Shown: one piece after another, positions 1 to 12,429 of the stretch
Layout of the letters: the number at the start of each line of letters is the position of its first letter
Numbering within the stretch: position 1 is the stretch's first letter
Source: Phoebastria nigripes
Taxonomy: Eukaryota > Chordata > Aves > Procellariiformes > Diomedeidae
Direction: 5' to 3'
NCBI GenBank assembly: GCA_035582835.1
Contig: JAYKAV010003426.1
Location: forward strand, 13,798 to 77,797
DNA length: 64,000 nucleotides
Translations under genes and position numbers: made by a program
Notes under the pieces: generated by a model
Databases searched by the model: none
The model's input: the letters and a program-made list of their open reading frames with translations, nothing else
Told to the model about the DNA's origin: nothing

Positions 1-3000
1 GTGGCCTATAACAGACTCCCAGCAGGATATCTGCCTTGTTGGCCTTCCCCTTCATCCTTACCCATAAGCACTCAACCTTATCACCACCACAATCTTTAAG
101 CTCTAGACAGTCGAAACACTCCCTAACATACAGAGCCGCCTTTTGCTTTTATATTCTTTATGTTTTAAATTTTTTTCAATACAACATGAACATTTGTTAA
201 AAATTAACTTTTAGAATATAAAAATAAAAATGAAAATAGGAATTTCAGTGAACAAATTGATTAAAAACGAACTCCTTTTAAAGTGTAATTATAAACAGAG
301 AGCCATAATCAAGTTATTGCATTTTAATAGCTCCCACAGGGAATGATTCATGACCCTGTGCTCTAACTTTTGTATGGAGAACGTAGGAAAAGGATATTGA
401 ATTATTGCCAATACAGGTGCAAAAAATACAAGGACAGGAGGAGCTGTGATCTAGATTAGTTTGTTACCCTGGTAAAAGCCATACATTTTATTAATATATA
501 AGGTCCTCTATGTAGCAACAAAAGATGAAGTCCATGCTTCTTCAAGAAGAACAACTTTATTCTGGGAAATAGTAACTGAAAAATTGATGGGTACTGTAAT
601 GAGACCAAAAGGACTAATATAATCCTGATGTATATAAAGATGAGAGTAGGAGAAGACAGAGACTATATTCCTTCTGATCTTGATAATGGCACAAATACTT
701 CTGGAATTCTGTGTTCCTGCCTTATATTGATATGGGAAACGTATTGAAATATTGGATATATTGGATAGAATTTAGAAAAGCACCATGAAATGTATCTAAG
801 TAGAAAGCCAGAAGACCTCATTTTTAAAAATTATTTATTTTATGAAAAGAAAAATGCCAAAGAATAATTTTGGTAAAACAACAAATAATAATCCTGGTTT
901 ATATATATTTATAAGGAAAAACAACAATATAACAAGTTCCAGTGAGCTGGAAACAGAAGCTAGATGTGCTCAGTAACAAGAATCAAGGCAAACATTTTCT
1001 GCAGCAAAAATAATTAACAACTAGAACAACTTGTCATGGCCTGAGACAGATTATCCCCATCACTGAAAATGTTTATATGAAGGCTGAGAGGTGTGTATAT
1101 ATATATATATATATATAAAAAATATGGGCTGTAGTTCATTTAAAAGATAAATTAATTCAGGAAACTCCTTTATGAGGAACAAAATAGAAAGTCATAATAG
1201 ATAGCCTCAATAGTCCCTTTTCAGCTTTTAAATCAATGAATCTTGATTGTCTTCAAATTCATTGCTTTATGCTTTCTCCTCTTTCATTTGCAGTATTATC
1301 AATGAGTGAGTATGCGTATGAGTATGTGTAATGTGTATGTCTACGGTCATGAGCGCAGGTTTTGGAGTTGGCACTCTCTAGCACTCTCATACATATGGGC
1401 GTTTTCTGTTTGAAGAGCAGTATTTTTAATCCTCAGCTTCTGAAGGAAGTCCCTCAAGAAGATGAAGGTGGGTCTGGAAGAGAAGACGCTCCAGAATATT
1501 CAACAGCTAAACAGAAACTTTCCTCTGAAAAGCCCTAACAGGGAAAGTGTGATATCAGGTGGACAGGGCCAGAGGAGCTAAAGAATTTATGGTAGATGGA
1601 TACAGACTTCCTTAATTAGGCTCTGATTAAATATTTGTACCTTAATCAGATATAAAACCCAGTGCACCCATGACTGTGTCCAGTCCCACAAGCACAGATG
1701 GAAGCCCCAAGCTGTCAGCAGCCCACACAATAGAATGCCTAATTGTACTAAGCTCTTATTGCATCATCTGGACACTTCATTCCATACTGTTCTACGAAAT
1801 AATAATGTCAAGTCTTACTCATGGTTATCCAGTGCGTCTGTGTGCAAGTGCTTTGTCTATTTGGGGACATCAGCCTCTTCCTAACATCAGCTAGTTAATC
1901 TTTAGGAAGTCTTAACTAGATGCATATGTTTCTGTTTTAGTGATCTAGATATTTCCTCTTCTTTCCTCTTAATAAAATGGCAACTTCTATTCAGAATTCC
2001 TTAAATATTTATAAATGTATTAAATTCTTCTGTGCTCTATAGTCTGCCTTCAGAATATTTTATTGAGGTTACCCACCAGGTTCATCATTTCATGGGACAC
2101 TCTGCAAATAATCTATGGGGTTACTGTTACTGCAATGTTTCTGTATTATCTCAAAAGATAATCTTGTCTCGATCCTAACTCTTCTCTCCTTATTGTCCTT
2201 TTCATCATAAGGTTTTTAAATAGCAAAATCAAAACTTCATGGTGTGTAACTACTTAGAAATAGGCTTCATTAAGTGAAATTTAAAGGAGTTTTCATTTTC
2301 CAAGCTGGTGCTTTTGTCTCTCCAAAAGCTGTTGTTTACTAATAGTTCAAAGCAGATTTTTCAAAACCTTTCCTATAACACTAGTCAGAAATTATCTTTA
2401 AGCTTTTGACAGAGGAGCTGAATTCAAGATATACTCTTCTGATTTCCTTCTACAGGCAATTTATATGTCATGGTTATCAGAAAACTTGTGTATTACAGGA
2501 CCTGTTTTTATTGGATATGATGGAGTGCTAACTTAAAATTTTAGCAGAGTCATTAAGAGTGGCATTTTTGGAGTGGATTTGTGTTTTGATTTTTTAAAAA
2601 GAGGGCAGTTAAATAAATGCTGGTACTTTGAACAATAGTCTGAAAAGTTTGAACACCAAGACTGTCCTGACATCCTTTCCCGGGATTTCAAAATTTTTAA
2701 AATGTAAGTGTCCTGTTAGACACACGGTAATGAGTCATCATTTATCCATTCATAAGAAATATTCTCAAAATCAGTAACACCTTACGTGGCAACCCCTTCA
2801 TGCAAGACACTTTTTAATATCTTCATAAACATCAGTGCTTATGATATTCTGAGGGAAAAAGAAAAAGTTTTACTTATTTCTTAATATAACCAATGTGCAA
2901 ATGAGAAATGAGGAAAGAAAGTGAAGATGAGAACACACCACTCTTGAATCTTTTGTCTGTATCTCGCACTGGTAGGTACCAAGAATAGATATCTGATGTT

Positions 3001-3787
3001 AGGTATCTAACATTTAGCCTAATCTGAGTGCAACACATTCAGCTAGCCCCCTCAGTTGTTATTAAAAACACTTTTCAGCTCAGCCCTAATATTTTATGGT
3101 ATGAAAGGCAAGGAGAAAGAAAAGCTTTTTTCATAAATATGTAAGTGCAGCTACATTATTTTTCTCATTTACTTTCCATGCCTGTGGTGTTCTGGTCTCT
3201 TCTATCAGAACTCCACTTGATGGAGGCAAGAATGTACTGAAACAAGCTGAAAATNCACATTAGCACTCCAAATCACATAATAAAACTGACAGTTGCTCTT
3301 TTCCTTACAGTGCAGACTATTGAAAACAAAGAAGGACCCTATGGAGAATCCTCATTAAGAATTCTCTTCAGCAACTGAAGCTTGCTNTGCTGGTGGGTCC
3401 TTTCCTTGGGAAGAGCAAGGACGGAAGATACTTCTGAAATGGCCTCTTGTTTATAGCGTAAGCCAGACACTTACCTCTCCTGTCAGGGCAGGGCTGCTCA
3501 TAACAATTTTCTTTCTCAGACTGCCTCTGTTGAACCCAGCCATATAAAAGCACTTCCTTAGGAAACCAACAAACAAATGCAGTTTTCTTCTTGTTTAGCC
3601 TCTTTCTTTTAGCTCCCTGAGTACAGTTCAAGTACCCTACACTCCTCCTCTTACTAGTTTCAGATATTAATGTGTGACTTTGCTTCTCCCATGTATATTT
3701 TCAGCCAAGTTAGAGATGATCTGTTCTGTTGCGCTTTGTCCATAAAATATATATAAACTGTGCTTAGCCCTATAGACTTTATCAGCC
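1..3787. other. AT-rich non-coding sequence, no gene seen
   Basis: No supported gene. Open frames here are short, lack recognisable domains and are what random AT-rich sequence gives. The stretch holds a (TA)n microsatellite near 1095 and two isolated Ns at 3255 and 3387. The first LTR of the window begins at 3788. Confidence 0.7.
1095..1117. repeat. (TA)n microsatellite
   Basis: A run of about eleven uninterrupted TA dinucleotides, preceded by a short GT run and followed by an A-rich tail. It is a simple sequence repeat and probably length-polymorphic. Confidence 0.95.
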
Positions 3788-3914
3788 TGTCATGGTTTAA
3801 TCCCAGCTGGCAACTAAGCACCACCCAGCCGCTCGCTCACTCTCCCCTCAGTGGGATAGGGGAGAGAATCGGAAGAGTAAAAGTGAGAAAACTTGTGGGT
3901 TGAGATAAAGACAG

Positions 3915-3920
3915 TTTAAT
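3915..3920 (-). terminator. LTR poly(A) signal ATTAAA
   Basis: ATTAAA on the minus strand, in the same context (followed by CTGTCTTTATCTCAA) as in the LTR at 52717-53306. ATTAAA is a common vertebrate variant of AATAAA. It would mark the end of the R region of this LTR. Confidence 0.6.
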
Positions 3921-4098
3921 AGGTAAANCAAAAGCCACGCATGCAAGCAAAGCAAAACAAGGAATTCATTCACTACTTCCCACCAGCAGGCAGGTGTTCA
4001 GCCATCTCCAGGAAAGCAGGGTTCCATCCCGTGTAACTGTTACTTGGGAAGACAAATACCATCACTCCGAACATCCCCCTATTCCTTCTTCCCCCAGC

Positions 4099-4121
4099 TT
4101 TATATGCTAAGCATGACATCA
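4099..4121 (-). promoter_or_regulatory. LTR core promoter: CRE-like site and TATA box
   Basis: On the minus strand TGATGTCA (4114-4121) is followed by nine bases and then TATAAA (4099-4104). The first motif differs from the CREB/ATF palindrome TGACGTCA by one C-to-T change at its CpG, the usual decay of a methylated CpG. The same arrangement occurs in the other three LTRs. Transcription would run toward lower coordinates. Activity is not shown by the sequence. Confidence 0.65.
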
Positions 4122-6398
4122 TATGGTGTGGAATATCCCTTTGGCCAGTTGGGGTCAGCTGTCCCAGCTGTGTCCCCTCCCAACTTCTTGTGCACCCCCA
4201 GCCTCCTCGCTGGTGGGGTGGGGTGAGAAGCAGAAAAGGCCTTGACTCTGTGTAAGCACTGCTCCGCGATAACTAAAACATCCCTGTGTTATCAACAGTT
4301 TCAGCACAGATGCAAACCATAGCCCCATACTAGCTACTATGAAGAAAATTAACTCTATCCCAGCCAAAACCAGCACACAGCCTCATGGAAGCTAAGAGCA
4401 ATAAGTCAAGCACAAGCATATGTGATTTTAGTATTGAATGTTAATCAGTTATCTTAAATTCATCAATTCATCCTCCTATTGTTCTTCTTTAAATAGAATT
4501 CTGGTCGTATGAAATCTTCACTTGTTCTACTTTGATATACATTAACCAAAGACCAAGAAAAGCCGCTAGTCATCTGCCCAATAACAGGATGTCTTTGAAT
4601 AGCCTTTGCTTTGTACTCATCTGATGTAATTAACTTTGCTTTCTGCTGTAATCCATATATGCTCTATTGTGTTGAGAACAAGAGAGACAACCTCTCAGAT
4701 AATATAACAGCCTTAAGTCATCAGCTGGAAAAGCTGCTTTAATGGCATCTANGGGAAAAGGAGTTGTGTAGGATAGTTATGCGCAAGGAATAGGTCTTGA
4801 AACACCAGCTGAAGACAAATGAAATGTGTTAGTCTCAGTCTGGAATAGACTGGAACCGACTATGTTTGTCTCTTTCTGCTAAAATAAAATTCTGTGATGT
4901 GGCTACTCAGAGAAAAATGTATGTTATAAATGACAGATTCACCACTTCTTCCAAATCTTTATTAGTGAGAGGATTTCAGTGGAAAAAACCTTAAGACTTG
5001 TTCAATCTCCAGTTCCTTAGAATTTAAGGTCAAGCTAAGGTACATACATATCTGTTGATTTCTGAACTTAAGATACATACAATAACTTTCCAGGATTGCC
5101 ATTTTATCTTGATTTGCTTATAGCCTGAGTTGGAAATAACAGGCAATGAAAAACTATCCAATAAAAACTGTTTCTACATATAGAAATTTTGCTGTAAACC
5201 AGAATATATTTAATTACGTATAAAGTGTTCATACTTCAACCTGAAACAACTGAAGAAAAAAAGGATTGTTTTTTTCTAAAGAAAAAAGGGATTGGTTTTT
5301 AGAGCAAAAATATACAAAATTACACACTTCTTTATGACATCACATATGAAAAATATAGCTTTTGCAGATATTTTCTGCAGTACAAAATAATTAAAACTCA
5401 ACTTCAAAAAATTCAGAAAAATATTCGGAAGAATCATACAGCTGTACTTGCCATGTCATAGTGTTCTCCATTGTAAAATGTTGCTTTATAGCACACAGTC
5501 CTGTCCTGTTTCATTCACACAGAGTTTAGGCGTCTAGTTCTGCAAAGATTAATGGATGTGTATACTCTTTGTACACTCTGAGGAGTTTCACTGATGTCAG
5601 TGGAGCTGGTCACAGCACAGAAAGTTAAGACAGGCATTAGTCTTTCCAGGATCAACCTCTAAGCCTATTATATCAAGGCACAAAATTAGGTTAGATTGCG
5701 CTTTTAGTGAGGTTAGTGAAGCCCTGTTGCCTAAACCATTGTGGTGTGGCTGAAAAGAATAGTAGAATTTGACACAATGGATAAAATACTTTAAGGAAAG
5801 AGTGCACTAAGAAGGCTTACAGTGTTATTATGTAGGACAATGCAGGTTAGGCAATTAAATCATCTCCTTTTTGGTGAAAGTCATTATTCTTTTGAGTGAT
5901 CATGTGCCAGAACCAAATCTTAACGGCTTATACTTTATACTTGAAAATGGTCTGACTCATTTCAGCCAAGAACATTCTGTTTATTTTCTTAGTTCTAACA
6001 TTACCTGATACTGAAAAAATGACCTTTAAGTGGTCCCCAGTGCACTCATACTCTTTGTTCTAGGAATACAAGGAATCTTGAGTATTGTCAGCTGAAACAG
6101 TTTTTTTGTATACTTTATTTTTAGCAACATCTAAAGTTCATCCTTCTCTGACTGAGAGTATCGAGATTATAGGAAGATCAAAAGCTGAGGCAGAGAAGGC
6201 TTCAGGAGTGAATCAAAATTTGAAATCTAGCATTGTATATAAATTAAGCTGCCATTCAAGCTGCACTTATTTATACTGTGGTTTGTAAAAGTGATTATTA
6301 TGGAAAGAATAATGCATTTAATTTTCTTGCAAATTACTTTGTAGTACATCTTACCTCTGTGAAGTCTGAATAATCAGAGAGGGGATCAGTTATTCTTT

Positions 6399-6416
6399 AA
6401 AAAAAAAAAAAAAAAA
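6399..6416. repeat. poly(A) tract
   Basis: Eighteen consecutive A residues. No retrotransposon body is recognisable upstream, so I treat it as a simple repeat rather than as the tail of an inserted element. Confidence 0.9.
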
Positions 6417-7970
6417 GTAATGGCAGTCTCCTATGGAGTTTAGAAGAGGAAAGTTTTCCCCGGAATGTACTGTTCCAAGTGAAACTGGGGATACACTTGC
6501 TGGAATTAATTTCTCTACAAACTCTCATCTGGCATCTTCTCCAAAACTGTCAGTGCTGACTGGTGACAAAGACNGCCCAAGCTGCTGTGGGCCTGGCTGG
6601 GTCCCTGGCCTTTGCAGATGTCTTGGGTACATGCTTTCTCTTGTCCAAGGGTCAGTTTTCCCAGAGCAAACAGAGAATAAAAACACAGGCTTTGTTTTTT
6701 AAATGTTTGAAATCAACTGATTAAATATTTTATACAGGAATTAGGTGATACTATGCACTTTATGTCTCACCCAATGTCTTCGTAAGACTCCTGAGAACTG
6801 TGGTAACGTTGCTCTTATTTCATAGAAAGGATGCTGGTTCAGCCAATTCATCCATTTCATTTTAGAGATATACCTCAGGTTCAGACAAACCTGGGAGACT
6901 TTTTCTTTCAATTGACTCCAAAGGGAGTGTAAATAACCAACTCAGATAGAAATATCTACACTGTCTATCAGTAGGTAGACCATCTATTGGTAGACTGTAT
7001 CTGTGCTGTTTTTCAAACTGGGACTAGAAAAAGTAAGAAGTGCACAACTAGAGTACACCTGGGAAAAAACAGCGGCAGTAGTTTACTTGTCAGGGTGAAT
7101 CTAAAGGAGATAAAGAATGCAGCTTTTCAGGCCTTTCTCATCACTCACAAAACCATCCTTCCTCTGTCTTCAGTTCCTTTCCATTTGGTTACAAAATAAA
7201 ACCTTGTGGCAGTATTGTCTGTTTTGGTTTTATTTCATAAAAGGGATTCGCTTTTTCTCTGCTTAAATAAAGGTTTGCCCTCTCACACGGGAAATCCACA
7301 GACAGATCAGACACCACACTGTTGANCCATGCCGTGTGCTTTCACTGTTATGTTCAATGCTTGGATTTACAGTGAAATTTGCAACAAGATTTTAACTTCC
7401 ACCAAGCAACTCCTCTGAAGCAGCTGCTAGCCATGTAGAGGTATCTTGGGGCTGATCAACCACTGCCAAAGAGGTAGCTACTAGGTAGCAAAGATCTGAT
7501 TAAATCCCCTTTAATCCTAATAGGCTGTTTTAAATATAATAAATTTGTTTTATGTTAGCTGAATCTAACTTTTCAGCTCGATATAACTCAATACCAACTG
7601 TCTCCTTGTGTGTTCCATTAGATATTATATTTTTTTCTATTAACAGTGGAGAAACTATTAAATAATACTTGCAATGTCTTTACACTTATAAGTTGAAAAG
7701 AACTGATTTCTGCATTTATCTTTTATTTTACAGTCTTGCCCTAACTGTCTAGTTTTAAGATTTCTTAATTAGATTTTTGTGTTATGGATGGTAGAATAAG
7801 ATGAAGAGCCATGGTTAATAGCCAATTGTTCTTTAATTCTGTGCACATCCATCTCCTTTCAGCCAACTAAGTTTTCATGTAACTAAAATGTAAAATGTTA
7901 TGGAAAATATTGTAAAAACAGAAATACTGAGTATTTTAATCTTTAATACCTGGCTGTCAGTAGAGATTTC

Positions 7971-7995
7971 ATTGAACATTACTATTGAACNTTAC
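7971..7995. repeat. 13-bp tandem duplication
   Basis: ATTGAACATTAC at 7971-7982, one T, then ATTGAACNTTAC at 7984-7995. The two units are identical apart from the N, which sits where the first copy has A. This looks like a local slippage duplication. Confidence 0.8.
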
Positions 7996-9079
7996 GTTTT
8001 TGTTGGTATGTTGCCCATCTCTACCCATTATCAGATACTTAAAGAATAATTTATTATGCTCTGAAGAGCATTCACTTCAAGTAAAGAGGCTAATAACATT
8101 GTTAAGGTGGTAGAAGGTGTCAAAATTTAATGAATGAAAAGGTACAATAAATATTTGAAGTGCATCAGACAGATGCAAACAGGTTTTTATAGCAATTTGA
8201 AGTATTTCAGATACAAAAAATTTCTGTTCCTTAATCTAAATTCTAAAGTGGATGTATTGTGACTCATGTAATTGATTAACGAATACCAGCATATGTATAA
8301 GATATTTGTACTGTCAAAGTTGGAATCTTTTCAGTACATAGTTTATGAAGTATGTGCACTGGGATAAAACCGCTCATGCTTTTTCTGTGTAAGGAAAGTA
8401 CTTCCAGTCAACACTTGGCAAAATTCTATGATGTATCTGTAATCAATCTAAAAAATTATGAGATAAATGTTTTGTTGCTGTTTTCATCAATAGAGAAATG
8501 ATAGTATATTCCTGTCACTCTTCAGAAAGACATCCATAATCTTAAGTTCAAGTCCATCTCTAATTGCATACAACATACAATGCAGATTTTATTCAGTAGC
8601 AACTAAAGTAACCACTCCCAGTTTTCATTTGAGACTTCCCACTTCAATCTGCCTTTTCTATCAGAGTGTCAGTTGACTATTATTGGTCTATTGTTGGAGA
8701 TATTTGGATCTGCTTCCATGCACATTCTATGGGGGTACCAATGCCTTTCTCATCTTTAAATTCTGAAAAAAACAATGGCTATTATTAAAAGCTCAAGAAA
8801 CATGGATGTCAGAAGCACAGCTGGCAGATTGCTATTTGAGAGGAGGTCAACTGTTGGAGGGAAAATCTATGAGGATATTTAACCTATAGCAATAGCACAT
8901 GTATGCAGGACCCTCACAAAATGTTGTGGAAGCTGCTCTTTTTAAATGGTAGCCACAGTAGGGTAAGTTGAAGGTGCAACAGCTAACAGTAATGGTGTGT
9001 GGCTGGAGCACTCACCAAGCCTAAATGGACCGGAACCTCCATCCCACTCCACAGGTGAGTACATCAGTAGCTGAGGCAG

Positions 9080-9108
9080 CATTTAAGTGCTGATGCAGCA
9101 CTTAAATG
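9080..9108. repeat. Perfect inverted repeat, 13-bp arms, 3-nt loop
   Basis: CATTTAAGTGCTG at 9080-9092 is the exact reverse complement of CAGCACTTAAATG at 9096-9108, separated only by ATG. It would form a tight hairpin in single-stranded DNA or RNA. It is far too short for a microRNA precursor. A further partial copy of the arm, CATTTAAG, follows at about 9118. Confidence 0.9.
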
Positions 9109-9871
9109 AGTCTACCTCATTTAAGGTCACTTAGGCCTTGGAGGCTGGTTATTCAGCGTCAGATTTGATTGTTTTCAGTGGATTTTTATATTTTTATATG
9201 GATTGCTTTATATTTTATATAAGCAACCATCAAATGCAGATATATGTCATACATACATACAATAAATCAAAGATCTGGCCTGCCAAGATTGATTTTTGCC
9301 TGTAAGGTGATGGAGATCCCAGAGTCAAAAAGCAACCTTTTCATATTTATTCTTATTTGTTGTTTAATGAATTGGTTGCATTCAGCACTATGGAAATAAT
9401 GAAAAATAACTCTTTATAGATGAATTTCCTATAGGTGATTTTAGTCTTAAAATACAATGTATACAAGGAAAATGAATTAAAAAAGACATTTGGTATTGAG
9501 ACATAGTGTGGAGAGTGATTGTTTCCTAATATTGCTGATTCTAAATCCCACAGTAAAGTGATCTATTAATTAATACATATCACACTGTTATTGTTTTATT
9601 AAGTTCAAATTAACTGCATCAGTGAAATGCATAATTAGTTTAAAAGTTATCCAATTTATTTTCCATGTTATCTAAATTGTATATACTTTTAAAATAAGAA
9701 ATCTTACTCTATGTCTAAGTGAAATTGTGTTTATCTATTCTGTAATCACAGTTTATGTATGTGAAAAGCATAACCAGAGTACATTAATTTGATGAGTCAA
9801 AGCACAATAAAAGCACTGTGGTTTCAAAGTGGTTTCATGCTTACTGAGTTAAAGGGAAACCTGCTATGTTC

Positions 9872-9890
9872 ACTAAGCTTGAAGCTTAGT
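9872..9890. repeat. Perfect 19-bp odd palindrome
   Basis: ACTAAGCTT, a central G, then AAGCTTAGT. The arms are exact reverse complements. No function is evident. Confidence 0.85.
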
Positions 9891-10933
9891 TTCTGATATG
9901 ACTGAAAATAATTGATCTATTACATAGAGTGAACCTTGCTTTTATTTCTCCCCATGTTTGATTTTTTGGTTTTGTGTTTTTCCCTTCATCTAATGCCATT
10001 TCCAACACTGGCAGGAAATTGTCTCTATTGGTCATTGTTTTAAGACTAATACTTCCTATTCGGTTGTTACAAATGCAAGTGGTTGTCTTTCATTTTTGCT
10101 TTTGCATGTATATAGGCATAGGTGGAACAATAACTATTTGTCACTCTTAAGAAGAAGGAAAGAAAAAAAGGAAAAAACCCACAATTCATATCATTTAGTC
10201 CTTTAACCTTCACTTCTGGTTTTCAAGTCAATTTCCTATACATAGGTTTCATTGAAACAGAAAACCTCCTTGCAGCCAGCATTCATTTCTTTCACTATTA
10301 ATTGCCATTCATTTGAAATCCCATAGGTTAAAAGACTGTGAAAATTGATTTTTGACTTTGAAATACAGTAGGCTTAATCCTATTCTAATAACAATGACAT
10401 ATTTCTTCACTACCTGATGGCAGAAGGAAAAAGATCATCTCTTAGAAATGATGTCACTGAGTGTTTGTAGTTGTCATTCCAGACCCTTTAGTTATGTTAC
10501 ATTTCTGCTCTTTAAAAAAAAGTTGCATCTTACGTCTCCAGTGTCACAGTCCTCTCTACTTAGAAACACAGTGTAAAGATTAATGAATGGCAGTTGAATA
10601 ACTGGACTTAAAGATATTTCACTGATTAAAAAATTTCTGAAGTGTTCTAGGAATTTTTTTTTAGATTTTCTTTAGGATTTTCATTAAATGTCTTCTATCT
10701 TTANATTCTGTCAACTTCTAATGCAATTTCTAAATGAGTCTTTTAGCTTCTATAACAGCTCTGTTCCTCTGTTTTGTCCTTATTAAGGTCTACAAGGTCT
10801 TCAAGAACATCATCTAACATGAGCACAATATTGCAGAAGTAAACATGTACCAAGACAGATGTTTTGCACACGACTTTTAATTAAGAAAATATTTGAGCAA
10901 TTTTATGATCTCCTTATGAGGTCCTCCTTATGA

Positions 10934-10956
10934 CCTTTTTGACAATGTCAAAAAGG
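10934..10956. repeat. Perfect 23-bp odd palindrome
   Basis: CCTTTTTGACA and TGTCAAAAAGG flank a single A. Just upstream, CTCCTTATGA occurs twice in direct orientation with a 14-bp period, so this site carries both direct and inverted repeats within about 50 bases. Confidence 0.85.
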
Positions 10957-12349
10957 AAAATTTTGCCTGAGGGTTAATTAACATCCTAGAGCCTTTATGA
11001 CATTACAGCTCTTCATTTTACGTTGTTGGATTCTTGCTAAGAGTAAGAACTATTTCATATTTAGTATTATATTCAATTTTTTATTCAATTAAAAAACATT
11101 TCATGCATTGTCTTTTACTCAGCTAATACATACATGATCATAGAAGGCACAAAAATACACTAAAGTTAGGGTTACATAATGACTTTCACTGTATGTTTTG
11201 TTAACTCATAGTAGTCAGAAAATTCTTTTTTTTTTCAAAAGTAAATGTCTAGGTTTGGTGTATGTATGTTCTTTTACATTTAAAGTTAAGAAATTTTTCA
11301 TTCTGGTAATCTCAGTTACATGTTTATGCATTATTCCTCATATAATATTTTCTAAAAATAATTTTGTAAAACAGTGTGCTATTATGCCTATGCCAGAAAA
11401 AAAATCTTGTATCATTTAAATAAAATTATTTATATATGGATAAATCATAGCAAGCTGTATGCATACAAGAGAAGAAAAATATATGCATTCAAAGATAGCA
11501 ATAGCATTAGTAAAATTGTTTGAATGTGTATATTTATTTGTTATAAATAGTTTAAAAGCTGCTTTATAACAATCCAGACAATTTTTTTTTCTTTTCTCTC
11601 TTGAGTGATGGCTAACTGACCATATTTAATAAAAGGACAGGCACAACTTGGTACAGTGTTCCAACAGCTACTTGCTTCTTTTTGAAGGTCATGCTTCTTT
11701 AAATATGGTTTATTCAACACTAAATAATATACATGTAGAAACACACATCAAATATGGTATATTAGGTCCTTTAAAGTTTTATAATATACTGTAACTTAAG
11801 CATTTGATAACTTATTTTCCATTTAAAATCTCCTTTCATCAGCTTTAGACAGCTGTTGCATCGAGATGGTTTGCACATGTGTTCACGTAAAGGAGGAACC
11901 ACAGATATTATGATATCTAATTTGGGATTCGGATCCAGTCAAAGGTATTCACACAAAATGTAAGTGACTACCTGTCTTCTCATGTATGCATCTACAGGTA
12001 GGTGTCTATCTGTGCATGGGTGTAAGGGAGAGATGATCAGTTCAGAGCACAGACAGTGATCCAGTCAATCCTCAACTAAATGAACAGCCAGAATGCCTCA
12101 CTTGCATGCAGACAGCTACATTGAGATGTCCTGATCTCAAACTAAGTCTTACTTCAGTTGCCTAAGCATAGGGTTCAGTGTCATTTTAGAAGCCCTAGGT
12201 TAGGCCACAAAGCCTCCACCTGCTGCTTCAGAAGGTGTGGACCCTCCCCAAGTCCTGTGTCATGCGCTCTAGCTCTGTGTAGACACTCCAGGAGTGTTTC
12301 AAATGGTGTTAGATCCTAGGCAGGAGCAAGGAGGCTCTGCCCTTCGCCC

Positions 12350-12425
12350 AGACTGGCAACTGACCTGCTTGGTGGTTCGAGTAAGTCCTTTAACTCTGGC
12401 ATCTGCAAAATTACATTTATAACAC
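12350..12425 (+). repeat. Possible MIR-type SINE fragment
   Basis: The order GAGTAAGTCCTTTAACTCTG, then CATCTGCAAAAT, then an AT-rich ATAACACC follows the 3' half of the MIR SINE (AAGTCACTTAACCTCT, CATCTGTAAAAT, ATAATACC). MIR copies are ancient and shared across amniotes. The match is remembered rather than computed, and the 5' part is not recognisable. Confidence 0.4.
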
Positions 12426-12429
12426 CAAG

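Larger units (their letters stand above)
3788..4377 (-). mobile_element. Solo LTR, avian ERV family, type A (copy 1)
   Basis: A complete 590-bp LTR in minus orientation. Read on the minus strand it begins TGTGCTGGTTTTGG and ends ACCATGACA. A perfect 5-bp target-site duplication, CAGCC, lies at 3783-3787 and 4378-4382. With nothing viral beyond either edge, this is a solo LTR left after the two LTRs of a provirus recombined and deleted gag, pol and env. The promoter core (decayed CRE TGATGTCA, nine-base spacer, TATAAA) and the ATTAAA poly(A) signal are present. It is closest to the LTR at 52717-53306: in about 150 bp of the middle I count nine mismatches apart from Ns. A 5-bp duplication fits ERVL-type integrases, but the class is inferred. 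One N is at 3928. Confidence 0.93.
4378..12349. other. AT-rich non-coding sequence, no gene seen
   Basis: No supported gene or RNA. Contents are AT-rich sequence, an 18-base poly(A) run at 6399, a 13-bp tandem duplication at 7971-7995, and three short perfect inverted repeats (9080-9108, 9872-9890, 10934-10956). A stretch around 5570-5615 has a phrase (TTTCACTGATGTCAGTGGAG) that resembles the type of ancient interspersed repeat seen in reptiles and birds, too short to classify. Confidence 0.65.

Noticed and set aside
3788..4377. Full-length provirus joining the LTRs
   Set aside because: Each LTR has its own distinct 5-bp duplication immediately at both edges, and no gag, pol or env sequence is seen next to any of them.
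9080..9108. MicroRNA precursor
   Set aside because: The stem is only 13 bp with a 3-base loop and no extended pairing in the flanks, too short for Drosha/Dicer processing.
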